Shown here: in pieces, positions 11,853-21,065 of the stretch
How the letters are laid out: each line of letters opens with the position of its first letter
Position numbering within the stretch: position 1 is the first letter of the stretch
DNA from: Zonotrichia leucophrys gambelii
Taxonomy: Eukaryota > Chordata > Aves > Passeriformes > Passerellidae
Assembly (NCBI RefSeq): GCF_028769735.1
Contig: NC_088172.1
Coordinates: forward strand, 34,444,897-34,508,896
Direction: 5' to 3'
Length of the DNA stretch: 64,000 nucleotides
The notes under the pieces: model-generated
The model's input: the letters and a program-made list of their open reading frames with translations, nothing else
Told to the model about the DNA's origin: nothing
Databases searched by the model: none
Position numbers and translations under genes: made by a program

Positions 11853-14286
11853 TACTTGGACAAAGGGGTTTTATTCATTCTAGAGGAGAATTCATCAAGA
11901 AAGTACATATTCTTATGTAGTTAGAAGCTAAGTTTGTAATTTTTCCTACAGACATATGACAAAAGCTGATAAATCTAGTGATTTTTTATTCCCTGATTTT
12001 TTTCTTTGTTCAGTGTTGCTGTAGAAAGAAAAACAAAAAGGAGATTCCATCTTTTTCATGCCTGTGGTGGCCCTTAGTCTTCTCTTGTGCAACATGTCAC
12101 ACTGAAGCATAGGGCAGTCACTGATACAGTCTAAAAACACATAATATAAAGGCAATACAAAGGCTCGGGGACAAAACAAAGCAAAAGAAACCCAAAAAAC
12201 CTGACTAAAATAACTACAATGCACAAAGTACCTATCCTTAAACAATAAACAGAGATAAAAACTGCAACCACTTTTTTTATCCTTTTTGTTGTTGTTGTTC
12301 TAAATCATCCAACAAATCGTGGGCCCACTCACAATAGCATATTCCAAATTAAATTGTACCAGTTTTTGTAGGAAATCACCTGTGAGCAGTTGTTAAAGTG
12401 CCTATACAGGCTGGTTATGTAGTAGAATGAAATCCATGATGCAATTGGGAAATCAGAAGTTCTATATGCAGATGACATTCTTCCTTCCCACTGTAACCTT
12501 TCAGAAGAAAATTTAATATTCCATGTGTGGTTTTGCATTAATTGTACAGGTAATAAAGTATATGTCTTGCTGGGTGAAAGCCAGGGCAAAAAGCAGAATG
12601 CAGCTCAGGGGTGTTTATTCTTTGGGTGTGCTCATAAAGTCTTGCCTTCTACATTTTATGTTCAAACAGGTTATTTGTGAGCTTTAATCAACATAGACAG
12701 TGCCACTGGATGGAGTCTCAGTTAAGATGACCAGCATTCAGTTAAAAAAAATCAAGTCTTGATTTTTACAGTTCATATTCAGACTAAACATTGTCGGAAA
12801 AAATTGCTATAAATTATTAACATACTGCAAATATTATTATTTGCAGAGATTTTGAGGTATTCAGTGATTATTGAAGGAACTCCTGTTCCACTGGACCCTT
12901 GCAAGGTGCAAAATTAGTAGAGAATAAATTAAATTTTAAAAATTATATTTTCCTCCTTTTCACCAAAGTCAGCAGCATTTTTTTCCACTGGTAATGTTGT
13001 TTTCTCTTTCTTCTACCTGCCTGTTACATGTTCCATCAAACCAAGAGAGAAGTTGTTCAGCTCTTCCAAGAAGAGAGGTCATATATCTTCCTTATAGATG
13101 TACAAAATCAGGTAATAAAAATCAATTCAAATGTTTCCAAAGTAATCAAATAGCCATTGGTTGAATTTTCGCCTGACAGCAGAAAAGTATAATGTATGGC
13201 AGAATAGAACACAAAGTGCTGTGTTTTACAGTAGAAATATATGGTTGTTTTTCACTGAAAGTAACTCCTTTCAGAGATAATTACCTTGTTTATTCACTAA
13301 TGATCACTTCAAATACAAAGCTATCTCTGCTTATTTTCACAAGTAAAAGAGTGCTGTTAATTTCAGAAGGAAATTTTATATTTTCTCTATATTTAGAAAT
13401 CATTAAGCAAATGATTTGTCAAATTGCATGTAATAGATTTACTTTTATTGATGTTGATCTTTCACAATATTGGGAGAGAAGTAATAAAGATGAAATCAGT
13501 GAAACAAGCCAAATGGAGAACATTTATTTCTATTTTTCCTAATTAAAGAAGCTTTGTAAGTAAACAGTCCTAAACTTTATCACGACCTCTTCTTAGTCAA
13601 GATGAATACACTTATAAGAACTGCCATAATAATCTTATTTAATACTCTCTCTGGGCCTGTTGCATAAAACTTTAATGAATAATTTGTCAACACTAGACAT
13701 AAATCTCTCTGCTGATGCATATCTTAATCTTTTTCATAATTTGCGGGTCAAAGTCTGTTATACTTAATGCAAGAAAAATATGTATTTGAGCAATACCAAA
13801 GATACAAGTTTCAGACAGGTTTATTGCACACAGATGCATTCATTCACATTGGATGTTTCTCATTATTAGCAAAGATATAGATATATTTGCAAAAGTATAT
13901 TTAGGTTGCACCTTTTCTTTCCTTACACAGCTGCATTACAAGATTTCCTGGGCTCCACTTAATTTATTGCAGCTTCTTGTTATGCAAAGAAAGCACCTAC
14001 TTAAAAACCCTACATATCAGATTGTATGGAGGCTTCATACTGGGAGAGAGATTATTAAAATGTGATTTATGTCTCTGAATCTGAAGCAAATCACCTGATT
14101 CTGAAACAGTTTCTAACACAGGCTAATTTCTCTTGCTTGTTTTTAGTATATGGTAAATTAAAGGTAAGTTTTCCTGCATTTTGTGACTTTGCAGGGCCAC
14201 TTCACAAGTTTCCTTTAAATCTTGATTTTGCTGTAATAATATTGTTACTTGTTCAATGTTCTATTTTTTTTTGTCTTTTCTTTAAA
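11853..14286. other. AT-rich non-coding DNA, nothing recognised
   Basis: The open frame at 13192-13542 (116 codons, +) has no motif and AT-driven composition, and I treat it as chance. No repeat family is recognised. Confidence 0.45.
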
Positions 14287-14544
14287 TAGACAGAAATTAA
14301 CAGAGTTCCTAGAATTTTAGGTTATTTTACTGATGTTTTTGCACTAATTATTTTTTCTCAGAAAAGTTTTCAATTAAACCCCTGGTGATAGGAGGTGGAA
14401 TTCTCCAACACTAATCTGGAAATTCCACCTCCCAATCACTGGGGGGTTAATTGAAAGCTTTTTTGTGGAAAAAATGATTGGTATATAACCAATCAGCAAA
14501 ATATTATGAGACTATAAGGAATACTGTTAACCTTGGACTGTCTA
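14287..14544. repeat. 258-bp imperfect palindrome, possible MITE or hairpin RNA source
   Basis: The two halves are reverse complements with mismatches. The centre lies at about 14405-14415. The inner arms (about 14346-14406 and 14411-14480) pair over some 60 bp, including TTTCAATTAA..CCCC, then GGAGGTGGAATT against its complement. Outside these, TTATTTTACTGAT (near 14322) pairs with ATCAGCAAAATAT (near 14492), TTAACAG (14297-14303) with CTGTTAA (14524-14530), and TAGACAG (14287-14293) with CTGTCTA (14538-14544). The loop is about 10 nt. Long fold-back structures like this are typical of palindromic MITEs and can be transcribed into miRNA-like hairpins. I do not recognise the family, and no convincing target-site duplication was found. 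Confidence 0.75.
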
Positions 14545-17500
14545 AGGAGAAGCAGATTGTGTTGCTCGATAATAAAAAAAGGAGAATTGTAAGAATCATA
14601 TGAAATGGGTCGGTGTACTGAAGGAAGAATTCATTAATGAGCTCCAAGACAAATTCTCATTGCTTTTTAACACAACACCTTTCTGACATGGCTCTCTAAT
14701 TTCAGCAGGGCATGGTGTGTCCTCTGCTCCTGTGGGATGAGCTCTGTGAAAAAGGCAGCACTCTCACCCAAGACCTTACATAGTGTTAATTGGCAAATTG
14801 GCTTCTTTGCCTTTGATCTATAGATCTGTGGTGGTTAAAAGCAGGGAAGTTTCTGTTCCCAAAACAGCAGTTTTCAAAGAATTAAAAAGTCCCTGCCAGT
14901 AACTGTATTTGCCTCAAACTACGAGCAAAATGGGGAAAGTCACACCTCTGAAGAAACTTTGATAGGTTTTTTTGGGTGGTATGCATGATGTAATAAAAGC
15001 ACAGGATTTTTTTATATTGAATAAATATAGAACCCTTCAAAACCCAGGAGCTGAAGCTCCAGCATCATTGAAATGTATTCTTTTAAATGTAAAATAACAT
15101 TTATTCCTCAATCAATAGGCTCCTGGTAAATCATATCCTGCTGTGAGTGAATTTCATAGATTACATTACAAATTCTTGATATGCATCTGTCATTCCTTGC
15201 AGAGCTGCTACTTTAGCTTCATGCATTGATCAGCTAAAGGAATGTGGATTCAAAGAGAAGAAATAATTACTGAGCTATAGCCCTGCATTGATCTTCTTGT
15301 AGTGTGATAGCTAACCAGAAGCATATTTGCTTATTCTGATCCAGTAGGCACAGTCTATAATAAGTCTTTTATCTGCTTTTCAACCATTTCTGAAAAAAAA
15401 AAAATGGCAGGAAAATGTGACATGTCCTGTTTTTCATGATTGTTTTGGCATTAAATGTATAAACAACCTAGGACACTTCATCCTTAGGTCAGTGAATTGT
15501 CAACATATGGGAGAAACAATTCTTTCTCCCTCCATGATCCCATCATTTGTGTTCCTGCCTGCACAGTGGGGCCAGCTAAGGAGAGGAATGGAAATACATT
15601 CTCTTATAATACCCCACAGCCAAATGGCTTTTATCCATCATGTAGGTTCAAAACCTTCCAGGGTGGGAACCCAATGTAACTGTAGCTCAAAAACAAAAAT
15701 CACAATTACCACATCCTCCTTATGAGGAACCTCTGACATGTTGTCCACATAACTTAGATTTTTGGGTTTCATGGGAGCACCCAGTTTAGAACTCCCAATG
15801 TCAAGAGAGAGGGTTTCTGGTATCCTTTGATCCTTTATGCATTATTTTTCTTAATGCCATGCATTTCCTACTGTTCAGCATGGTGGGTGTTGCTAATCTC
15901 AGTAGAGACACCAAATAACCCTTGTCCATTTACAGAGAGACCTTAAAGAAAGTGCATCAGCCTGATGAGTTTCCCTCCTTGAGCTGAGCACTTAAGGGTG
16001 GCAGTGCTGATTACCACTTCATCCAGCAATTTTCTTATCAGTTGAAGGGGCAAAATCAATATTTTTCATATACTATTCTTGTTAAATCATATTGCTAAGA
16101 TTTCTTGGTTTTTTTGCTATGGGGGTTTACTTCATGATCAAATTGCTCTGAGAAGCACTTCCTACATATGCTGAGCAATTCATGCTATGAGAAAAAGCAG
16201 ACATGAAGACATGATGATGAGACAGGGAGGTTTTGTAGGAGGCAAACAGCTGCCAAATTTAAAGTTCAACAAAGATCTGGAAATCCATCAATATACAACA
16301 ACCTATGTGTTGAGGCACTAAAATATTATTGTAGAGTTTTTTCTGCCTCGCCTCTGTAAACAGCTGCATGTGTCTTTTGACCATTCCCTTGTACTTAAAA
16401 AAAACCTGGAAGATGACAACCTGACAAACTCAAAACTAATTGAAAAACTAGAATCTGTATCACCTCAGAAATCTAAGGGAATAATAGATGATTCACTAAA
16501 TATATTTCAGTAACAGTAGTTAGAATATTATCCTACAAAATATATGAGGAAACCATGATTTATTAGTATTTCAAAATAAATAGAAGTCATCATATTTCTT
16601 AAAATGCTTCAAAAGTTATCTAGGAAATATGGGTCATTAAACAGGCTTCTCAACACAATTCATGATACATGTACAGAATAATGTATATTCAATAAATATT
16701 TAGTCATCCATCTCCCATTGTCATTCATTGACAACAGGACAATCAAAATCTTTTTCCTTCTAAGAAACCCCAGAAGCTGATAATTCAAAAAAGAAAGTAA
16801 ATTATGTCAAGTCATTTGTCAAAATCATCATTAGCTTACATGATAAAAGAAATTCCTATGGAGGCTCTGAAGACATGCATCATAGTATCTGAAATGTTGA
16901 ATAAAATACACTGTTGAATAAAATACATTTCAGGTATACAGTGATGTGAACATAATAGATCTGAATTTTTCAATTTTTCAAGTACTTAGATTACTTTGTC
17001 CACTCCAGTTAATTTCCTGGTTCAGACGAAAACATAATAAATAAAGTTAATTGATCAAGTTCAGTCACTTTATTTTCCCTTTCATATCCAAATATTTTTT
17101 TTCTGGTGAATTTCATAAAGATACCTGCAATCATTTTCTGTCTGCAGTTTCTGAAAAGGAAAAATATGTTTACTGCTAAGCAGTGGATTTATTCAACTTG
17201 TATTCAAAATAAAAAAAAAAATTTAGGTTTATTAAAAGAAAATAAGGAGTAGGATCCAAATTTCTCACAGTATTTGCATATACCTTTTATTCTAAATACA
17301 TCACTGCTAATCCCAGTTGAGTCAATGCTGCTTGTCCCAAACGCCATTTTTCTACCTACTATTTTATGTAATCACAATATGATAAATAAACTTTGCAACT
17401 GCCTGCAAGATCTCGTGTTACACTTGAAACTTCTTTGCTATAGAAATATTTAAAATATGGTCCTTTTTTTCACAAAATTTGTAAGTTGTCTCTGTGGTCT

Positions 17501-17586
17501 AGAGAGTGAAACCTTGAGGGGTTATGGAGTTTAGCAGTGCAGAGGGAGGAGGGAGTTGTTGAGAAAATTTATTCTTATCTTTTTAC
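14545..17586. other. AT-rich non-coding DNA, nothing recognised
   Basis: Short frames only (the longest is 15417-15725, 102 codons, without motif). No repeat family is recognised up to the target duplication of the LTR element. Confidence 0.45.
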
Positions 17587-17592
17587 CAAACA
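17587..17592. repeat. Left target-site duplication of the LTR element, CAAACA
   Basis: CAAACA lies directly before the TGTCGG start of the 5' LTR and is repeated exactly at 21016-21021, directly after the 3' LTR end. A 6-bp duplication is usual for alpha- and betaretrovirus-like (class II) integrases. Confidence 0.93.
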
Positions 17593-17991
17593 TGTCGGAT
17601 CTCAAGATCTCAGTCCTGAGATGCTGAGCCTCCGAGACCCTTGGGGGGCCCGGGAGTCCTGGAATGTTGCCAGAAGTGTCTGGTGGCAGGACTTTGACCC
17701 TACACGGGAGACGACACCTTTATGAAGATAAGAGGACTTCACCGGGGTGAATGGCGAAAAGATTAGCTAATTAGAGGGTGAGAAACAGGGTTTAGGATTT
17801 ATGTACAGGGGGGTTTAGAGGAGTAAGATGGAGGAATTGGGGTGTGTCCTGCCCTCCTTCTTCTTCCTCTTCTCCTCCATCTTCTTTGGCCACGGTGGCA
17901 CCTTTGGATTGGTTATTACTGAGAGTACACCGAGTTATAAGAATAGATGGTATTGGGGAGAAATGATAAATATTGTACAGGTAACAAAGGG

Positions 17992-17997
17992 TATAAA
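17992..17997 (+). promoter_or_regulatory. LTR TATA box
   Basis: TATAAA occurs in the context GGGTATAAAGAT and is conserved in the 3' LTR (20678-20683) and in the solo LTR (21279-21284, minus strand). It lies about 100 bp upstream of the poly(A) signal, a normal U3-R arrangement. Confidence 0.75.
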
Positions 17998-18093
17998 GAT
18001 ACGTGGCGGTCCGGAGGACGGCACAGTGTGCCCACGGCTGACTGCTGAGCAGATCTTTGTTCGGCTGAAAGAACATCTTTTAGATAAACAATT

Positions 18094-18099
18094 AATAAA
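18094..18099 (+). terminator. LTR poly(A) signal
   Basis: AATAAA is conserved in all three LTRs (20781-20786 in the 3' LTR, 21177-21182 in the solo LTR on the minus strand). It would end the retroviral transcript in the 3' LTR and marks the R/U5 side of the LTR. Confidence 0.75.
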
Positions 18100-18211
18100 C
18101 ATAAAAACCGAAAGAAGAACTGAAGCCTCTTCTCGTCCTTCGATACGCGGGCTGCCCCAAGGCCACCCCGGGCCTTTCCAGGCCCCTCAAACAGCCGAGA
18201 TAAACCGGACA

Positions 18212-18328
18212 CTTGGCGTCCCTGGACGGACAAGAACCACCACAACCTTTCGGGGGGAGATAACCGGACACTTGGCGTTCCCTGGCGGGCTCCACCACCA
18301 CAACCTTTCGGGGGGAGATAACCGGACA
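18212..18328 (+). repeat. Two tandem LTR-end/primer-site modules (59 and 58 bp) inside the LTR
   Basis: Module 1 (18212-18270) and module 2 (18271-18328) each start with CT then TGGCGT, resembling a primer-binding site, and each end with AACCTTTCGG, a G run, AGATAACCGGACA. The end of each module is therefore a fresh copy of the LTR terminus. The same two modules are in the 3' LTR (20899-20957 and 20958-21015). In module 1 the 12 bases TGGCGTCCCTGG equal the complement of the vertebrate tRNA-Asn 3' end as I recall it, with partial agreement over the next 13. The solo LTR at 21066-21674 has neither module. Confidence 0.85.
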
Positions 18329-18330
18329 TT

Positions 18331-18348
18331 TGGTGTTCCCCGGCTGGG
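18331..18348 (+). other. Candidate primer-binding site, degenerate tRNA-Asn type
   Basis: TGGTGTTCCCCGGCTGGG follows the LTR end after the 2-nt spacer TT, the normal position for a retroviral primer site. It resembles the tRNA-Asn-type sites in the two upstream modules but matches the tRNA less well than module 1. The 3' LTR ends at the corresponding junction, so this site was probably the one used for the copy that integrated. Confidence 0.65.
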
Positions 18349-18576
18349 CACCACCACCACCCTCAAAGCCCTGAAGACCAGAGAGAAGAAGAAAACAAAA
18401 AGCCAACAGAGACTGCAAAAAAAACCAGCAGTCACTGAGGAATCCACCTCTCAGTTTCTGCCGAAGACAATTCGTAGCAGAACAGCCCGGACTGGACCAG
18501 AAGGCGCCCTGGGACCACCTCTCGTGATCTGCTGGACAGAGACCGAGACCTCCAGACTGCTCTGACGAGAGATTTG

Positions 18577-18582
18577 GTAAGA
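18577..18582 (+). other. Candidate major splice donor
   Basis: TTTG|GTAAGA lies in the leader 24 bp upstream of the gag-like ATG, the usual place for the donor that makes spliced env-type RNAs. A possible acceptor TATTACAG ends at 20068, just before the env-tail remnant. Use of either site is not shown. Confidence 0.45.
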
Positions 18583-18600
18583 AAGCCTGAAAATAAGAAC

Positions 18601-18639
18601 ATGGGGGGCACACTCTCCCAGGAACAACGGGAAATTTAG
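18601..18639 (+). pseudogene. gag-like start, broken after 12 codons
   Basis: An ATG at 18601, followed by codons for a Met-Gly-Gly N-terminus of the kind that is myristoylated in many retroviral matrix proteins, is stopped by TAG at 18637-18639. A second in-frame stop (TAA) follows four codons later, and the frame then reads about 40 codons before another stop near the G run at 18737. There is no capsid-like sequence downstream. The position just after leader and splice donor supports a gag origin, but it is too short for a firm family match. Confidence 0.5.
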
Positions 18640-18672
18640 TCCGCCTTATAAGGTGTGACACAAACATACACA

Positions 18673-18823
18673 AAAAAAATTAGCTCTGGCCTTAAAAGGC
18701 CAGGAAGAAATAACCCAACAGATGCAGCAGACATCTGGGGGGGGGGGGGCCCTTAAAAGGGGGGGAGCAAGACTCCGGAAAAAAAAAATTAGCTCTGGCC
18801 TTTAGAAGCCAGGGGGAAGGGCT
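18673..18823 (+). repeat. Dispersed direct duplication inside the retroviral element
   Basis: An A run followed by ATTAGCTCTGGCCTT and a CCAGG block occurs at about 18673-18713 and again at about 18780-18822, separated by a segment with a 13-G run (18737-18749). The duplication lies within the decayed gag-like region. Confidence 0.75.
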
Positions 18824-18849
18824 CTCGGGAAAAGAGGGCAGGAAATACT

Positions 18850-19560
18850 ATTAAAACACCCGGTCCCAAAACCCAGAAACCCCAGAAAACCCCAAAAGCG
18901 TCCTGAAAGCCCAGAGAGCATGGAGGACTCAGGAGCAGAGGGGGGAGAGCAGGGGGGGGAGAAAAGGGATCGGGGGAGGCGCTTTCTCGCGGCAGCCAGG
19001 CAGCGGCGGAGCAGGCGGGGAGCGCGGCTGAAGAAAAAAAAAGGGATACGTGTTTTCGCGCGGCTTTGCTTGACTCAGGGCCAGGGGCGGCGGCAGTCCC
19101 GACCGGCAGGGGTGCGGAAGCGGTGTCGCGGGCGAAATTCGCGAAAACCCGGGGGGAGGAGCCACAAACCAAAGCCGGGGCGTCTGACCCATGCAGCGAA
19201 ATTAGGGGAAATTGCGCAATCCCAGAAAGGCTGCCGGGAGACGCAGGAGGCGCGCGGTTGTGACACAAAAAACCCGGGACGCAGATCGACCCGAACGCGG
19301 CGGGCGCGGGTGCCGGCGGGGGCGGGCCGCACACACTGACGAAGAGCCACACACACACAGTGTCAGAGGAGGAGGAGACAGAGTCAGGGGCAGACCGAAG
19401 GGGGAAAATTCAGAGGCGGAACAAAAAGGGAGAGGGAGAAATTACCTCGGGAGAGACAGAGGGCGGCTCGGAAAGCACGCATGCGCAGAGTAAAGAGCGC
19501 GGGCGGGGGCGGGCCAGACCCACAATGACGTCTCAGGCGAGGAGGGGCCCCCTCCAGACT
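18850..19560. other. GC- and CpG-rich core of the LTR element, possible captured host promoter
   Basis: This part is sharply GC-rich and dense in CpG, unlike both the surrounding genome and the rest of the element. It has no recognisable retroviral protein. Frames on both strands (for example 18920-19339 + and 18789-19358 -) are Arg/Gly- or Pro/Ala-rich, as expected from composition alone. Motif content at its 3' end resembles a CpG-island promoter (see 19476-19533). Capture of cellular sequence by a defective retrovirus would explain it, and a degenerate viral leader or gag region is the alternative. Confidence 0.5.
19476..19533. promoter_or_regulatory. NRF1-, Sp1- and CRE-like motif cluster
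   Basis: Within 58 bp there are CACGCATGCGCA (19476-19487, 11 of 12 positions of the NRF1 palindrome), GGGCGGGGGCGGGCC (19501-19515, overlapping GC boxes for Sp1/KLF factors) and TGACGTCT (19526-19533, one base off a full CRE). The combination is characteristic of vertebrate housekeeping promoters. Motif matches alone do not prove activity. Confidence 0.5.
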
Positions 19561-19748
19561 TGGTGCCTTTGGTAAAAACCCTCGTGGAGTCCAAGCCTCT
19601 CCCCTCCTGGGGAGGCGTGTGTTCTAACCCTATTGTCAGTTGATTCAAAAACTAGGTAACCCCAGTCTCAAGTAAGCCTGCAAACAGCGACAATCGCTGA
19701 ACAAGGAGGAAGTTGTGTTCATGGCTACCAGCCAGGGAGGCCGGTGAC

Positions 19749-19763
19749 AGCGCCACCTCGTGG
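19749..19763 (-). promoter_or_regulatory. CTCF-like motif
   Basis: On the minus strand CCACGAGGTGGCGCT fits the CTCF core CCASYAGRKGGCRSY at 14 of 15 positions. It lies in the internal region of the LTR element, outside the LTRs, so each complete copy of the family would carry one and solo LTRs would not. Confidence 0.5.
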
Positions 19764-19939
19764 GGGAATGACCGAAGTGCACGACATGCCGGATCGGTTC
19801 AGCAGAGCTACAGCGTTATTTCGTAACGAGTCTGCAACTATGCAGCGATTTTCCTCAACAAGATATAAGAAGAAACGAATACTCAGACAAAAGTCGGGAC
19901 TCAGACTGCAAAGGACAACTCAGAAGAGAAACAAGAGAA

Positions 19940-20033
19940 ACGAAAGACTCTGGGGGGTTTTCTCTTTGGGGTCTTGAATATTTCTGTATAAGGACGAAAG
20001 ACTCTGGGGGATTTTCTCCTTGGGATCTTGAAT
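19940..20033 (+). repeat. Imperfect tandem duplication, about 54-bp period
   Basis: ACGAAAGACTCTGGGGG followed by a TTTTCT..TTGGG..TCTTGAAT block occurs at about 19940-19979 and again at 19994-20033. It sits between the CTCF-like motif and the env-tail remnant. Confidence 0.8.
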
Positions 20034-20070
20034 TGCAATAGGCAATGGGGTAAATTTACCTATTACAGGG

Positions 20071-20411
20071 AAAACTGACAAAGGATCATATATTGATCAG
20101 CTGGTAGATTTCTTTGACATTTCTCCTATTTGGAGAAGAATTTTAAGGGTAGGATTTTATGTTTTAATAGTTTAAGGTTTTATGTTTTAATAATTCTCCT
20201 AGTCCTCATCCATGTAGTCCCAGATGCCATGAATCGGATTGTAAAAGAGGGTTTCTTGGTGCAAACAGAAGGGGGAGATGTCGGATCTCAAGATCTCAGT
20301 CCTGAGATGCTGAGCCTCCGAGACCCTTGGGGGGCCCGGGAGTCCTGGAATGTTGCCAGAAGTGTCTGGTGGCAGGACTTTGACCCTACACGGGAGACGA
20401 CACCTTTATGA
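20071..20411 (+). pseudogene. env transmembrane-tail-like remnant, frameshifted by a 23-bp duplication
   Basis: One frame (codon phase of 20095) reads without a stop from about 20071 to a TAA just after 20169. A second frame, from the ATG at 20130, carries a hydrophobic stretch (YVLIILLVLIHVV, about 20181-20219), then a short hydrophilic tail that passes through the polypurine tract into the 3' LTR and stops at 20409-20411. The break coincides with a tandem duplication: TTTTATGTTTTAATA is at 20155-20169 and again at 20178-20192, period 23, which shifts the phase by exactly the difference between the two frames. An env C-terminus overlapping the polypurine tract is known from class II endogenous retroviruses. 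The receptor-binding part of env is absent. Confidence 0.55.
20267..20278 (+). other. Polypurine tract
   Basis: AGAAGGGGGAGA lies immediately before the TGTCGG of the 3' LTR, the position and composition of the plus-strand primer of retroviruses. Confidence 0.85.
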
Positions 20412-21015
20412 AGATAAGAGGACTTCACCGGGGTGAATGGCGAAAAGATTAGCTAATTAGAGGGTGAGAAACAGGGTTTAGGATTTATGTACAGGGGGGT
20501 TTAGAGGAGTAAGATGGAGGAATTGGGGTGTGTCCTGCCCTCCTTCTTCTTCCTCTTCTCCTCCATCTTCTTTGGCCACGGTGGCACCTTTGGATTGGTT
20601 ATTACTGAGAGTACACCGAGTTATAAGAATAGATGGTATTGGGGAGAAATGATAAATATTGTACACGTAACAAAGGGTATAAAGATACGTGGCGGTCCGG
20701 AGGGACGGCACAGTGTGCCCATGGCTGACTGCTGAGCAGATCTTTGTTCGGCTGAAAGAACATCTTTTAGATAAACAATTAATAAACATAAAAACCGAAA
20801 GAAGAACTGAAGCCTCTTCTCGTTCTTCGATACGCGGGCTGCCCCAAGGCCACCCCGGGCCTTTCCAGGCCTCTCAAACAGCCGAGATAAACCGGACACT
20901 TGGCGTCCCTGGACGGACAAGAACCACCACAACCTTTCGGGGGGAGATAACCGGACACTTGGCGTTCCCTGGCGGGCTCCACCACCACAACCTTTCGGGG
21001 GGATACAACCGGACA
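20279..21015 (+). repeat. 3' LTR, 737 bp
   Basis: It matches the 5' LTR over its whole length, including both terminal modules, with about six substitutions and one extra G in the run near 20701. That extra base breaks the frame that is open in the 5' LTR. The LTR ends ACCGGACA at 21015 and the target duplication CAAACA follows at once, which proves that the modules belong to the integrated LTR and are not leader sequence. Confidence 0.95.
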
Positions 21016-21065
21016 CAAACATATCTGTTTTACACTTCAGGAATTTTCCCATATGACTGCACTTG
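21016..21065. other. Host spacer carrying both inner target duplications
   Basis: Fifty bases of host DNA separate the two retroviral insertions. They begin with CAAACA (21016-21021, right duplication of the element at 17593) and end with CACTTG (21060-21065, left duplication of the solo LTR). Confidence 0.9.

Larger units (their letters stand above)
17593..18328 (+). repeat. 5' LTR, 736 bp
   Basis: It begins TGTCGG and ends ACCGGACA, so the termini are imperfect inverted repeats with the canonical TG..CA. It contains an inverted CCAAT (ATTGG, 17908-17912), a TATA box (17992-17997) and a poly(A) signal (18094-18099). The first 385 bp are identical to the 3' LTR. The last 117 bp are two extra modules absent from the solo LTR at 21066. 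A 245-codon frame opens at 17828 and crosses the LTR end into the leader. It is discussed as a finding, and I do not call it a gene. Confidence 0.95.
17593..21015 (+). mobile_element. Non-autonomous endogenous retrovirus (class II/ERVK-like), complete with both LTRs
   Basis: A complete LTR element of 3423 bp: 5' LTR (17593-18328), 2-nt spacer and primer-binding site, splice-donor-like site, broken gag-like start, GC-rich core, env-tail-like remnant, polypurine tract, 3' LTR (20279-21015). Exact 6-bp target duplications CAAACA flank it. The internal part is only 1950 bp and no protease, reverse transcriptase or integrase frame is visible, so it must have moved with proteins supplied by a relative. 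The LTRs differ by about six substitutions and one 1-bp indel by eye, which points to a young insertion. The class II call rests on the 6-bp duplication and on an env-like frame that runs through the polypurine tract into the LTR. No gene is intact. Confidence 0.9.

Noticed and set aside
11321..11908. 195-codon minus-strand frame with Ser-Pro-Leu-Leu repeats, and plus-strand Arg-Gly-Glu-Glu frames
   Set aside because: Created by the GAGGA satellite, whose 5-bp period keeps all frames free of stops. The flanking parts have no coding character.
18789..19358. 189-codon minus-strand frame and 139-codon plus-strand frame in the GC-rich retroviral core
   Set aside because: Stop codons are rare in such GC-rich DNA. 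The peptides are low-complexity Pro/Ala/Arg and show no domain.
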